Shown piece by piece: positions 44,566-53,402 of a stretch of 64,000 bases of DNA. The notes beneath the pieces were generated by a model. It was given only the letters and a program-made list of their open reading frames with translations. It was not told the origin of the DNA and did not search any database. The position numbers were made by a program, and so were the translations under genes. This stretch comes from UBA2336 sp049306095 (GTDB lineage Bacteria > Bacteroidota > Bacteroidia > Cytophagales > Cyclobacteriaceae). Positions within the stretch are counted from its first letter, which is position 1. The number at the start of each line of letters is the position of its first letter. The stretch lies in assembly GCA_049306095.1 (NCBI GenBank), contig JBAQPU010000042.1, positions 20,481 through 84,480 of the forward strand, read 5' to 3'.

Positions 44566-47358
44566 ATGAAGCGCATACTACTTTTTATGCTGATTTCAGT
44601 GCTCCTTGCAGGGCAAGGTATTGCACAAAAGAAAAAAGCAACTACTCGTCCGGAAGGACCAAAAATTGAAGATAAGGCAGCCTTGGCGCCACCGGTAAAA
44701 GTAACTACCGTGGAGGGCATCACAGAGTACAGACTGGCCAATGGTTTGCGTGTATTGTTATTCCCCGATCAGTCCAAGCAAACCATCACCGTAAATATTA
44801 CGTACATGGTAGGCTCCAAGCATGAAAATTATGGCGAAACGGGGATGGCCCATTTACTGGAACACCTGGTTTTTAAAGGAACACCTAACCATCCCAATAT
44901 TCCCCAGGAGTTAACCGCACACGGTGCGCGGCCAAACGGAACTACCTGGGTAGACCGTACAAACTATTTCGAAACATTTAATGCAACAGAAGAAAACCTG
45001 AAGTGGGCGCTAGACCTGGAGTCTGATCGTATGGTAAACTCGTACATCGCCAAGAAAGATTTGGATAGCGAAATGACCGTGGTACGCAACGAATTTGAAT
45101 CCGGAGAAAACGATCCTTTCGGGGTGCTGCTGGAACGGGTTACTTCAACGGCTTTCTTGTGGCACAACTACGGCAAGTCAACCATTGGCTCACGGGCAGA
45201 TTTGGAAAATGTACCCATTGAAAGACTTCAGGCTTTTTACAGAAAATACTACCAGCCCGACAATGCTGTACTAACGGTTGTAGGAAAAATGGATGAAGCA
45301 AAAACGCTGGAGATGATCAACCAGAAGTTTGGTGTTATTCCAAAACCAGCTCGCGAAATACAACCTACCTACACCCTTGATCCAACACAGGATGGTGAAC
45401 GCTCGGTTGTACTCAAAAGAGTTGGCGACTTGCAAGTTGCCATGGCAGCCTACCACATTCCTGCAGGCTCGCATCCCGACTATGCGGCTATTGAAGTGAT
45501 GACACAGATTTTATCATCTGAGCCTTCCGGCAGATTGTATAAGGCGCTGGTGGATACCAAAAAGGCAAGTGCCGCAGGTGCATTTAATTTTCAGTGGAAA
45601 GAACCAGGGTTGCTGTTTGCCTTTGCCAATGTACTGAAAGAAAAATCACTGGACGATGCCAAAGCAACCATGCTTCAAACCCTGGATGATTTTGTTAAAA
45701 ACCCGGCTACAAAAGAAGAAGTTGATCGCGCTAAAAATGAATTGATCAAGCAAATTGAATTGATGTTCAATTCGTCTGAACGCATTGGACTAACCCTGAG
45801 TGAGTCGATTGGTGCAGGGGATTGGCGGTTGCTTTTTCTTACACGCGACAGAATCAAAAGTGTAACCGATGAAGATGTTAAACGAGTTGCCGCGCTTTAC
45901 TTAAAAGCCGACAATCGTACCACCGGTACTTTTATTCCTACCGAAAAACCGGAACGCGCAGAAATACCGGCCACGCCTGATGTGGAAGCAATGGTAAAAG
46001 ATTATAAGGGCAACCAGGCTGTGGCAACAGGAGAGGCTTTTGATCCGTCCCCTTCTAATATTGAATCCAGAACAACCCGTATCGGCCTTCCAAGCGGAAT
46101 GAAACTAGCCATGCTACCAAAGAAAACACGCGGTGAATCTGTTGAAGTTCGCATGACCCTGCGTTTTGGTGACGAGAAATCTGTGCTCAACAAAGGTACC
46201 GCAGCCGAATATGCGGCCAGCATGCTGAACAAAGGAACCTCCAAACACACCCGTCAGCAGATTAAAGATGAATTCGACAGACTGAAAGCCAATGTATCTA
46301 TTGGTGGTGGTGCCACCCAGGCCTTTGTAACCATTACAACAACCCGGCCTAACCTGGTAGAGGTTTTGAAATTAGTGTCGGAAGTATTGAAAGATCCTGT
46401 TTTTCCTGCCGATGAATTTGAAAAATTAAAGAATGAAGAAATCGCAGGCATTGAGTCGCAGCGAAGCGAACCTCAGGCGATTGCCATCATAAAAATTCAG
46501 CAACATATTAACCCATACCCCGCTGCTGATCCCCGGCATGTTCAATCATTTGATGAGAATCTTGCCAGTGTGAAAGCACTTAAACTGGAAGACGTTAAAA
46601 AGTTTCATAAGGATATGTATGGAACCTCCAACGCTACCCTATCGGTTATCGGAGATTTTGATGCAACCGAAATTCGTTCGTTAGTAACCGACCTGTTTGG
46701 TAATTGGAAGAGCCCTTCTCCCTATTCTCGTTTAGTTTCACAGGCAACTGCAGTTTCAACCATCAATGAAGCCGTTGAAACCCCGGATAAGGCCAATGCT
46801 TTCTTTGTGGCCGGTTACAATTTTGAAATGCGTGACGACCATCCAGATTATCCGGCCCTTGTGCTTGGCAACTATATGTTGGGTGGTGGATTTCTTAACT
46901 CACGATTAGCGGTTAGAATTCGACAGAAAGATGGATTGAGTTACGGTGTTGGATCGCAATTTAATGCAGGAAGCCTCGATAACGTTGGAACCTTTTTTGC
47001 CTTCGCCATTTATGCTCCTGAAAACCTCGAAAAACTGGAAGCCGCCTTTAAAGAAGAAATCCAAAAAGTGATAACCGATGGGTTTACGGCCGAAGAAATT
47101 GCAGCCGCAAAATCCGGGTGGTCACAGTCCCGTACGGTATCGCGTGCACAGGATGGAGCGCTTGCCGGAACGTTAAATAATTATCTTTTCATCAAACGCA
47201 CCCTGAGTTGGGACGAGGGGTATGAGAAAAAAGTAATGGATTTAACTCCTGAGCAAATCAACGCAGCCATGAAAAAACACCTGAAGCCCGAGATGATCAA
47301 TATTGTTAAGGCGGGTGATTTTGCAAAAGCGAAAGCAAAGAGTGAAGAAAAAAAGTAA
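44566..47358 (+). CDS. Double-length M16 zinc metalloprotease
   Basis: 930 residues from ATG 44566, the Met of a signal peptide (MKRILLFMLISVLLAGQGIA); an upstream in-frame ATG gives no signal peptide. The first half has the zinc motif HLLEH (His96, Glu99, His100) and the third-ligand region NEFESGENDP; the second half (from about 510) is M16 fold without zinc ligands and with GGGFLNSRLAVRIRQKDGLSYG. So it is a fused form of the two-gene pair at 12397-15213. It should degrade peptides in the periplasm or act on an outer-membrane substrate. Confidence 0.93.
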   Translation: MKRILLFMLISVLLAGQGIAQKKKATTRPEGPKIEDKAALAPPVKVTTVEGITEYRLANGLRVLLFPDQSKQTITVNITYMVGSKHENYGETGMAHLLEHLVFKGTPNHPNIPQELTAHGARPNGTTWVDRTNYFETFNATEENLKWALDLESDRMVNSYIAKKDLDSEMTVVRNEFESGENDPFGVLLERVTSTAFLWHNYGKSTIGSRADLENVPIERLQAFYRKYYQPDNAVLTVVGKMDEAKTLEMINQKFGVIPKPAREIQPTYTLDPTQDGERSVVLKRVGDLQVAMAAYHIPAGSHPDYAAIEVMTQILSSEPSGRLYKALVDTKKASAAGAFNFQWKEPGLLFAFANVLKEKSLDDAKATMLQTLDDFVKNPATKEEVDRAKNELIKQIELMFNSSERIGLTLSESIGAGDWRLLFLTRDRIKSVTDEDVKRVAALYLKADNRTTGTFIPTEKPERAEIPATPDVEAMVKDYKGNQAVATGEAFDPSPSNIESRTTRIGLPSGMKLAMLPKKTRGESVEVRMTLRFGDEKSVLNKGTAAEYAASMLNKGTSKHTRQQIKDEFDRLKANVSIGGGATQAFVTITTTRPNLVEVLKLVSEVLKDPVFPADEFEKLKNEEIAGIESQRSEPQAIAIIKIQQHINPYPAADPRHVQSFDENLASVKALKLEDVKKFHKDMYGTSNATLSVIGDFDATEIRSLVTDLFGNWKSPSPYSRLVSQATAVSTINEAVETPDKANAFFVAGYNFEMRDDHPDYPALVLGNYMLGGGFLNSRLAVRIRQKDGLSYGVGSQFNAGSLDNVGTFFAFAIYAPENLEKLEAAFKEEIQKVITDGFTAEEIAAAKSGWSQSRTVSRAQDGALAGTLNNYLFIKRTLSWDEGYEKKVMDLTPEQINAAMKKHLKPEMINIVKAGDFAKAKAKSEEKK

Positions 47359-47403
47359 TCCTCGCTGTTCATCATAAGTGAGTTACCAGAAGTCATCAAT
47401 AAA

Positions 47404-47437
47404 AAAATGTCCTGCACTGTAAAGTGCAGGACATTTT
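47404..47437 (+). terminator. Terminator of the M16 gene
   Basis: TGTCCTGCACT-GTAA-AGTGCAGGACA, a perfect 11-bp stem extended by A-T pairs, followed by TTTTAGTTT. Confidence 0.9.
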
Positions 47438-47477
47438 AGTTTCAAACAAAAAAAGTCACATCAACTCCTTTCTTGCA

Positions 47478-47559
47478 GTCATGCTGAACCTGCCTACCGC
47501 AGGCAGGCTTGTTTCAGCATCTGTACCACAAAAGACCCTGAATCAAGTTCAGGGTGACG
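47478..47559. repeat. Palindromic interspersed repeat
   Basis: GTCATGCTGAAC ... CTGCCTACCGCAGGCAG ... GTTTCAGCAT, then ACCCTGAA-N5-TTCAGGGT and GACG. Same class as the element inside icmF (outer GTCAT...GTGACG type). The rest of the 313-bp gap up to 47671 shows nothing further. Confidence 0.75.
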
Positions 47560-47671
47560 TAAGAATATTTTTAGAAACCTAAAGTCTTGCGCTGAAAGCG
47601 CTTCGTTTTAACTAAGGATTGTGACCAATAAAAGCTTCTCAGTTTTCCAGCCGGACGGAATCGTCAATTTT

Positions 47672-48205
47672 TTAATAGGAAACAATGTAACTTGGTTGTA
47701 TTCCAAACGCTCTGATGAGGTTTTGTTCGCCCGGCAAAAACGACAAGTTAATCAGGAAAGAGAACCCAATTAAATTACCGCCCAGTTTACGGATAAGATT
47801 TCCTGCGGCACCTGCCGTTCCGCCAGTTGCCAGCAAATCATCATGAATCAGCACATTCCAACCCGGCTGTATCGCATCCATGTGTACCTCTACAGCGGCT
47901 GTTCCGTATTCCAAAGCATACTCTTGCGAAACTGTTTTAAACGGAAGTTTCCCTGCCTTGCGCATCGGAACAAACGCGCAGCCCAGTTCCTGCGCCAGAA
48001 TGGCACCAAAAATAAATCCCCTCGCCTCTACCGCAGCAATGGCATCAATACGCTGCATGTGAAAATGACTCGCAATTTCCTGTGTGATCTCCTTTACCAA
48101 TAAAGGTTTCGCCAGAAGGGGTGTTATATCTTTAAACAAAATTCCAGGCTTTGGAAAATCCTTCACATCCCGAACAATACTCTTAACTTTTTCCTCTAAA
48201 TTCAT
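47672..48205 (-). CDS. apt: Adenine phosphoribosyltransferase
   Basis: 177 residues from ATG 48205. PRPP-binding loop VLIHDDLLATGGTA, substrate region VEARGFIFGAILA, and ISKxPDFPKPGILFKDITPLL-type N-terminus, all family hallmarks. It converts adenine and PRPP to AMP in purine salvage, in the cytoplasm. Divergent from the OsmC-like gene with under 50 bp between starts. Confidence 0.96.
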   Translation of the reverse strand: MNLEEKVKSIVRDVKDFPKPGILFKDITPLLAKPLLVKEITQEIASHFHMQRIDAIAAVEARGFIFGAILAQELGCAFVPMRKAGKLPFKTVSQEYALEYGTAAVEVHMDAIQPGWNVLIHDDLLATGGTAGAAGNLIRKLGGNLIGFSFLINLSFLPGEQNLIRAFGIQPSYIVSY

Positions 48206-48253
48206 ATAAATTTCAGTCAATACGCTCTCTAAATAAGAACATTAATTACGAAT

Positions 48254-48658
48254 ATGAAAATTACAACAAGAATGATTGAAGACGAGGTGTATGACGCCTT
48301 CAATGAAGCCGGGCATGTTGTTCGAATGGATATGCGTGAGGCTTCTCTGAAAAAGAACCAATCACCGGTTGAACTATTGCTTTCATCGTTAGCAGGATGT
48401 GGCGCGGTTGATATTGTTATTATGTTAAAGAAAAGAAAGAAAACGATTAACGATTTTGTTATCGAAACGGTAGGCGTACGAAGAGACGAACAGCCCCGTA
48501 AATTTTTGGAGATACACTGCAAGTACCTGGTTACCTCACCTGACGTAGAAGCAGATGAACTGGAGAAATTCGCTAAACTTTCGCTGGAAAAATATTGTTC
48601 GGTGGCCGCAACGCTGCACAGTAAAATAACTTTTACTACCGAATTAAAACGACCCTGA
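48254..48658 (+). CDS. OsmC/Ohr-family protein
   Basis: 134 residues. The two redox cysteines are in SSLAGCGAVDIVIML and EKYCSVAATLHS, the spacing of the OsmC superfamily, and the RKKTINDFVIETVG strand links them. OsmC-like proteins reduce organic hydroperoxides in the cytoplasm; the subgroup closest to this one (YhfA-like) is less well characterised. Convergent with hutI, 8 bp apart. Confidence 0.9.
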   Translation: MKITTRMIEDEVYDAFNEAGHVVRMDMREASLKKNQSPVELLLSSLAGCGAVDIVIMLKKRKKTINDFVIETVGVRRDEQPRKFLEIHCKYLVTSPDVEADELEKFAKLSLEKYCSVAATLHSKITFTTELKRP

Positions 48659-48666
48659 TCTTCGAA

Positions 48667-49905
48667 CTACATCACCTTACCCTTTAGGATGACAGTCTCA
48701 ACCAGGTTGCTTCCAAACGCATACGGAAGAAAAGCCAGGGAAGGAATCTGCTTCGTAATAAATACATTCGCAACTTTGCCAATGGTGATACTCCCATGTG
48801 TGGATTCTAATTCAATGGCTGCTGCCGTATTGATCGTGGCTGCATTGATGGCCTCTTCGGGAGTCATTTTCATTTTGATGCAAGCCAGCGAAACCATCTG
48901 ACACATATTGCCGGTTGGCGAACTTCCCGGATTAAAATCTGAAGCGATGGCAAGCGGCAACCCTGCTTCAATCATTTTACGGGCTGGCGGAAAAGGAAGT
49001 CCCAGAAAAAAAGCCGCCCCTGGTAACGCGGTTGGCATCACCGAAGAATTTTTTAACGCTTCAATTTCTTCTTCTCCTATGTTTTCAAGATGATCGACAC
49101 TTAAAGCATTTGTTTTCACCCCTACCTGTACCCCACCCGAACGATGCAACTGATTCGCATGGATACGAGGCTTCATTCCAAATTTCTTACCTTCTTCTAC
49201 AATCCGCTCGGTTTCGTCCATATTGAAAAATCCCTGCTCACAAAATACATCAATGTAATCGGCCAGCCCTTCTTCCGCCATCGCGGGGATCATCTCCTTT
49301 AAAATAAGATCGATGTACTTCTCTTTGGTGGTTTCTTTTGGAACAGCATGCGCTCCTAAAAAGGTTGTTTTCACCGTTAAGGGGCTCTCCTTCCCGATCC
49401 TGCGTGCTACCCTCAGCATTTTCAATTCATCTTTTGTGGTGAGACCGTACCCGCTTTTAATTTCCACAGCGCCTGTTCCTAAACGGATGATTTCATTCAC
49501 ACGAACCATCGATCGTTCAAACAACTGATCTTCCGAGGCTTGTTGAAGTTTCTTTGCTGAGTTTAAAATACCACCGCCTTTGGACGCAATCTCTTCATAC
49601 GTAGCACCTTTGATCTTCATCACAAACTCTTCTTCCCGACTGGCCGCAAAAACAAGATGCGTGTGCGAATCAACAAAGCTTGGAAAGACGAATCTGCCGG
49701 AGGCATCAATTTCATTGTTGGCCTTTTCACCGGCCGGAAGGTTATTCATGCTTCCGAATTCGGCAATGATACCGTTTTGAATGGCGAGATAAGCATTGGA
49801 TAAAACAGGCAACTCGGACATTGCCTTACCAGCAACTACATGTGTAGGTTGTTCTCTGACCTGTACTAAACCGTGAATGTTCCGGATGAGGATATCCCAG
49901 GCCAC
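48667..49905 (-). CDS. hutI: Imidazolonepropionase
   Basis: 412 residues. Amidohydrolase metal motif FVDSHTHLVFA (His81, His83), the family-specific REEEFVMKIKGATYEEIASKGGGI, and late DFNPGSSPTGNM. It opens imidazolone-5-propionate to N-formimino-glutamate in histidine breakdown. The other hut genes are not in this window. It follows an outer-membrane-type gene by 6 bp in the same direction. Confidence 0.96.
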   Translation of the reverse strand: MAWDILIRNIHGLVQVREQPTHVVAGKAMSELPVLSNAYLAIQNGIIAEFGSMNNLPAGEKANNEIDASGRFVFPSFVDSHTHLVFAASREEEFVMKIKGATYEEIASKGGGILNSAKKLQQASEDQLFERSMVRVNEIIRLGTGAVEIKSGYGLTTKDELKMLRVARRIGKESPLTVKTTFLGAHAVPKETTKEKYIDLILKEMIPAMAEEGLADYIDVFCEQGFFNMDETERIVEEGKKFGMKPRIHANQLHRSGGVQVGVKTNALSVDHLENIGEEEIEALKNSSVMPTALPGAAFFLGLPFPPARKMIEAGLPLAIASDFNPGSSPTGNMCQMVSLACIKMKMTPEEAINAATINTAAAIELESTHGSITIGKVANVFITKQIPSLAFLPYAFGSNLVETVILKGKVM

Positions 49906-49911
49906 CGGAAA

Positions 49912-50970
49912 TTATTTGCCGAATGATTCTACTTTATAATCGAGGTTGGTACCGAATACCGGGAAGCTGATTTTAAGCAACGCATAAAACATCCTGCCTT
50001 CCAGGCCCGGGCGATACCCGATTTCACCGCCATACGCCCAACCAAGGGTGCGGTTGAACTTCCCTTCAATGCCTGCCCTGAAACCAAATTTCTTTACCCC
50101 TACCGGGCTGATGTCATACGTACGTGCGGGTGCCACCGGAAATCCACTGGCATCACGTTCGGTATACACAATATCATCCAGCTTCACACTGGGTGCAATT
50201 AAAATATCCATGTAGGTGGTTAAGATCAAATCATCTACACCTGCTTCAAATTTGTCGAAGCTTACCGCTACGTTTCTGATCCAGGTTAATGACCCGCCAA
50301 CGTATAAGCCGGTTGTTTTGATGTTTGAGAAAATTCGCACATCGCTTTCGGCTACGTCCGTGATAGGATTGTCTTCGGAGTCTAAAAATTCATCAGCAGT
50401 AAAATCCTGTTTCTCCATCACGTTGTTCACGTCAAACGCGCTTTGCCAGGCAATGGCTCCCAAACGGGCACCATAAATTTTTCTCACCTTGCAGGGAACC
50501 TCCGCATTCAACGGAACGCGCGCTGCCCACTTATTACCGGCATAACTTTTCTTGTACAGAAACATTTTTGTTTTTGAACTCGACTCAAAATCTTTTACAT
50601 GGTAGGTGCCGCCTGCTTCGAAATAATAAAATGTAGTAGGCTCGTTATCCACATCGCTGCTTTCTTTCGCCTGCTGACGAGCGAGGTCAAAAAACGCACT
50701 ACTGTATGTTCTTCTGAAATGCGCCTTGAAATCAACCTTATCTTTCAGGTAATAATTTGCCTCCAAGCCGAAACCTGCCGTTACATTGGCGGTAAAAACT
50801 TCACCGTACAACGGTTGAAAGTGAACAAACAACTTATTTACAGAGTAGGGCTCATCGTAGATTTCTTCATACGTTACAGCCGTTTTGTCTTTGCGTTCGC
50901 CCTGTGCCAACAACAACTGGGCACTGCAGAGCAGACAAAAGAGGGCAAAAAATCGGTAACCGGTTACCAT
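49912..50970 (-). CDS. Putative outer-membrane beta-barrel protein
   Basis: 352 residues with a signal peptide (ends LLLAQ). Alternating hydrophobic strands with aromatic ends, for example NVTAGFGLEANYYLKDKVDFKAHFRRTYSS and VGVKKFGFRAGIEGKFNRTLGWAYGGEIGYRPG, and a strand-like C-terminus, fit an outer-membrane barrel. I do not recognise a named family. It lies upstream of hutI in the same operon-like run but no functional link is evident. Confidence 0.65.
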   Translation of the reverse strand: MVTGYRFFALFCLLCSAQLLLAQGERKDKTAVTYEEIYDEPYSVNKLFVHFQPLYGEVFTANVTAGFGLEANYYLKDKVDFKAHFRRTYSSAFFDLARQQAKESSDVDNEPTTFYYFEAGGTYHVKDFESSSKTKMFLYKKSYAGNKWAARVPLNAEVPCKVRKIYGARLGAIAWQSAFDVNNVMEKQDFTADEFLDSEDNPITDVAESDVRIFSNIKTTGLYVGGSLTWIRNVAVSFDKFEAGVDDLILTTYMDILIAPSVKLDDIVYTERDASGFPVAPARTYDISPVGVKKFGFRAGIEGKFNRTLGWAYGGEIGYRPGLEGRMFYALLKISFPVFGTNLDYKVESFGK

Positions 50971-51014
50971 AGGATTAAGGATAATGTGTAAAAATAATAA
51001 ATATATCCTGAAAA

Positions 51015-51037
51015 ACAGGCTGTTATAACCTGTGATG
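51015..51037 (-). terminator. Weak terminator-like hairpin after the GAF gene
   Basis: ACAGG / CCTGT with a 9-nt loop followed by TTTTTC on the minus strand. Short stem, so low confidence. Confidence 0.35.
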
Positions 51038-51076
51038 CTAAACCAGATGTAATAGATAAACGCTTTTTGCTGAAAA

Positions 51077-52594
51077 TCAGGTACGTGCGATGGCAGCTGC
51101 CCCTTCTTCCAGTTCCTGTATCCGGTTTATGTATTCGCGCTCCTTACGTAACATTTCTTCCTGTGTTGCTGAAAGTTCTTCCATATTTTGGCGCATCTCC
51201 TCTTCCTGTGAGCGCATTTCTTCGGCCTGCTGCTGGGTTTTTTCGAGCAGAATTCTGGTGCTTTCGTTAATCTTCACGGAAGATACAGCCGATGCAATAC
51301 TTTCAGCAAACTTTTCTACGAGCGTAATTACGTGCTCATCGTACTGCTGGAAAGAGGCCAGTTCCAGAACACCATAACTTTTATCATTCACCTTCATGGG
51401 TATCAGCAGCAGTGACGTTGGATTTGTGCCACCTAATCCGGAGGTAATATGAACGTAACCATCCGGTATTTTTTTCAAATGGATGCGGGCACCCTCCATG
51501 AAACACTGGCCAACCAATCCTTTCCCTAAATCCAGTCGTTTCTCAATAAATTTTTTGCGTTCAAAAGCGTAACAGGCAACCAACTCAAGGTAGTGATCAT
51601 TCTCCTGATCATCATTTAACAAGAATAACCCTCCCTGGTTGCTCTTCACATACTTCACCACAAACCTGATAATGTTGTCGTAGAGTTCGCGGGTATTATC
51701 GGAACTCCGGAGGATTTCCCCAATTTGTGCCAATCCGGAGGTAGCCCAGTTCCTTCGGCTATCTTCTTCGGCATTGTTGCGTAGGGTATCACGCATACCA
51801 ATCAGTTTATTGCTCAGTTCATCGGTTGAATCGATATCAATTGCGTAATTGCCGGCCGATACCGCTTCAATGAAACTTGAAAGCTTCTCAACACGCTGCG
51901 ATTCTTCCTTTAGTTTTTGATCACTTTCATCCGCTTGTCTTTCCTTCCTTCGCAGGGTACGGAAAACACCAAGAGAAACAACAATGAATACGACCCCAAT
52001 TAAAAAAACAACGATCCAGTTAAGTATACCCATCGAGGCGGTATCTTTTTCTACTTTAGTATTAACATAACCGATTAGTTGATCGGTTGCTATCTGCAAC
52101 TCCTGATAGGCTGTTTCAAGTTCCTGGTCGAGTTTTGCTTCTGTGCTTGCGCTGGTGTCGACTGCTCCGCTGTCGAGCACCATGGATGCCCGTTGCTTCT
52201 TAAAATCCCAGCGTTGCTGCATAGATCCACTTACATTTTCTACAGCTATGATTGCTTTTTTTAATATTGCTTTCGTCTCTTCATCATTAAGCGTAAAATT
52301 TCCCTGTTCGGTTTGCCTTCCATCATACACCTGTTGCAGGCCGTCTCGTGAATTAAATAGCATGGCAACAACATCCTGATCAAAATTAATCCGGCTGTCA
52401 CCCGCCATGCACTTTTCATACAAGTGGCGCGCCTTCACGCCCTTGTATTTCAGGTTATCGCCCAGCGTTATATACGGTAAGTTTTGCTGATAAGCATGTT
52501 GGGTACTTTGGGTTACATACACCACCATCAGCGCGATGATCATACCAATAACCGCCAGGATTATTGCGTAGCGAACGGATTGCATTTTTTGCAT
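51077..52594 (-). CDS. Membrane sensor with GAF domain and coiled coil
   Basis: 505 residues. Two membrane helices (about 8-28 and 190-210) enclose an extracytoplasmic helical domain; then a HAMP-like linker, a GAF domain (about residues 290-430: NIIRFVVKYVKSNQGGLFLLNDD...LLIPMKVNDKSYGVLELASF) and a long glutamine/glutamate-rich coiled coil ending EEMLRKEREYINRIQELEE. No kinase or output domain follows. This Cytophagales-type protein presumably passes a signal through the coiled coil to a partner; the partner is not adjacent. Confidence 0.82.
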   Translation of the reverse strand: MQKMQSVRYAIILAVIGMIIALMVVYVTQSTQHAYQQNLPYITLGDNLKYKGVKARHLYEKCMAGDSRINFDQDVVAMLFNSRDGLQQVYDGRQTEQGNFTLNDEETKAILKKAIIAVENVSGSMQQRWDFKKQRASMVLDSGAVDTSASTEAKLDQELETAYQELQIATDQLIGYVNTKVEKDTASMGILNWIVVFLIGVVFIVVSLGVFRTLRRKERQADESDQKLKEESQRVEKLSSFIEAVSAGNYAIDIDSTDELSNKLIGMRDTLRNNAEEDSRRNWATSGLAQIGEILRSSDNTRELYDNIIRFVVKYVKSNQGGLFLLNDDQENDHYLELVACYAFERKKFIEKRLDLGKGLVGQCFMEGARIHLKKIPDGYVHITSGLGGTNPTSLLLIPMKVNDKSYGVLELASFQQYDEHVITLVEKFAESIASAVSSVKINESTRILLEKTQQQAEEMRSQEEEMRQNMEELSATQEEMLRKEREYINRIQELEEGAAAIART

Positions 52595-52647
52595 ACAAAG
52601 GAGTTACTCAAACTTTAGTATTCACCGAGTTGAATACGGATGAAAAT

Positions 52648-53301
52648 TTAATCAATTACCAGCAACCTTTCACATACCGCATGACTGAAAACTTCAGCGG
52701 TACGCTTTTTATAACTGACTGTCATATTGCCGTCAAACTGCTCACAGGATTTTATCCTGATTTTCAAGCCTAATTGCAATTCCCTGCTGTTTAAATACTT
52801 AAGAAAATCGGCTGAGGAATCCAGCACAGCCGAGAGCTTAACAACGTCTCCTGGTTTGCAACTGCTCAACTTCACGAAACTCTTCCACTCTACCCTTCCA
52901 TGCCGGTCGGGGATGGGCGATCCGTGAGGGTCAACCGAAGGATAACCGAGCATCTCATCCATTTTTTCAAAGAAGGCTGGTGATTGAATATGTTCAATCT
53001 GTTCTGCAATTTCATGTACAGCCTCCCACCCGAAATCCATTTTTTGAACCAGAAACATTTCTGTCAGCCTATGCTTCCGGATCACCAGTCCAGCTTCCTT
53101 TTTTCCTTTATCGGTTAGCCTTAGCGGCTTATAACTTTCGTACAGGACCAGTTTTTTTCTGGCCAGCTTTTTCATCATGCTGGTGACAGTGGGCATTTTT
53201 ATGCCGAGGCGCCTGGAAAGATCATTCACGCTAACGGCCCCGTGTTGGTCGGCCATGGTAAAGAGTGCCTTTAGATAATTCTCTTCGGTCAGGGAATTCA
53301 T
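52648..53301 (-). CDS. DtxR/MntR-family metal-dependent repressor
   Basis: 217 residues. N-terminal winged HTH (AVSVNDLSRRLGIKMPTVTSMMKKLARKKLV), dimerisation domain with the metal-ligand region EIAEQIEHIQSPAFFEKMDEMLGYP and DPHGSPIP, and a C-terminal FeoA/SH3-like domain (KPGDVVKLSAVLDSS). It binds iron(II) or manganese(II) and then DNA. It is divergent from the di-haem oxidoreductase operon with a palindrome of the expected type between them. Confidence 0.93.
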   Translation of the reverse strand: MNSLTEENYLKALFTMADQHGAVSVNDLSRRLGIKMPTVTSMMKKLARKKLVLYESYKPLRLTDKGKKEAGLVIRKHRLTEMFLVQKMDFGWEAVHEIAEQIEHIQSPAFFEKMDEMLGYPSVDPHGSPIPDRHGRVEWKSFVKLSSCKPGDVVKLSAVLDSSADFLKYLNSRELQLGLKIRIKSCEQFDGNMTVSYKKRTAEVFSHAVCERLLVID

Positions 53302-53308
53302 ACAGCTT

Positions 53309-53338
53309 CAAAAATACTCAAAAACAAGCCGTATCAAA
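53309..53338 (-). promoter_or_regulatory. Promoter of the dtxR-family gene
   Basis: On the minus strand TTTG (53335-53338), 18 bp spacing, TATTTTTG (53309-53316), a close fit to the Bacteroidota promoter form, 8 bp before the start codon. Confidence 0.65.
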
Positions 53339-53354
53339 AAACAACTCCTTTCCG

Positions 53355-53385
53355 TTTGTTAGGTATATCTAACTTTATACTTTTG
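53355..53385 (+). promoter_or_regulatory. Promoter with DtxR-family operator, di-haem oxidoreductase operon
   Basis: TTTG at 53355-53358, 19 bp spacing, TACTTTTG at 53378-53385. The spacer begins with the palindrome GTTAGGTATATCTAAC (53358-53373), the TTAGG...CCTAA type bound by DtxR/MntR repressors. A second palindrome TTGTATACAA (53384-53393) overlaps the -7 box. Binding would block RNA polymerase. Confidence 0.75.
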
Positions 53386-53402
53386 TATACAAAATAATAC
53401 CC

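Noticed and set aside
48229..48522. 97-residue minus-strand frame
   Set aside because: Antisense to the OsmC-like gene, which has both redox cysteines.
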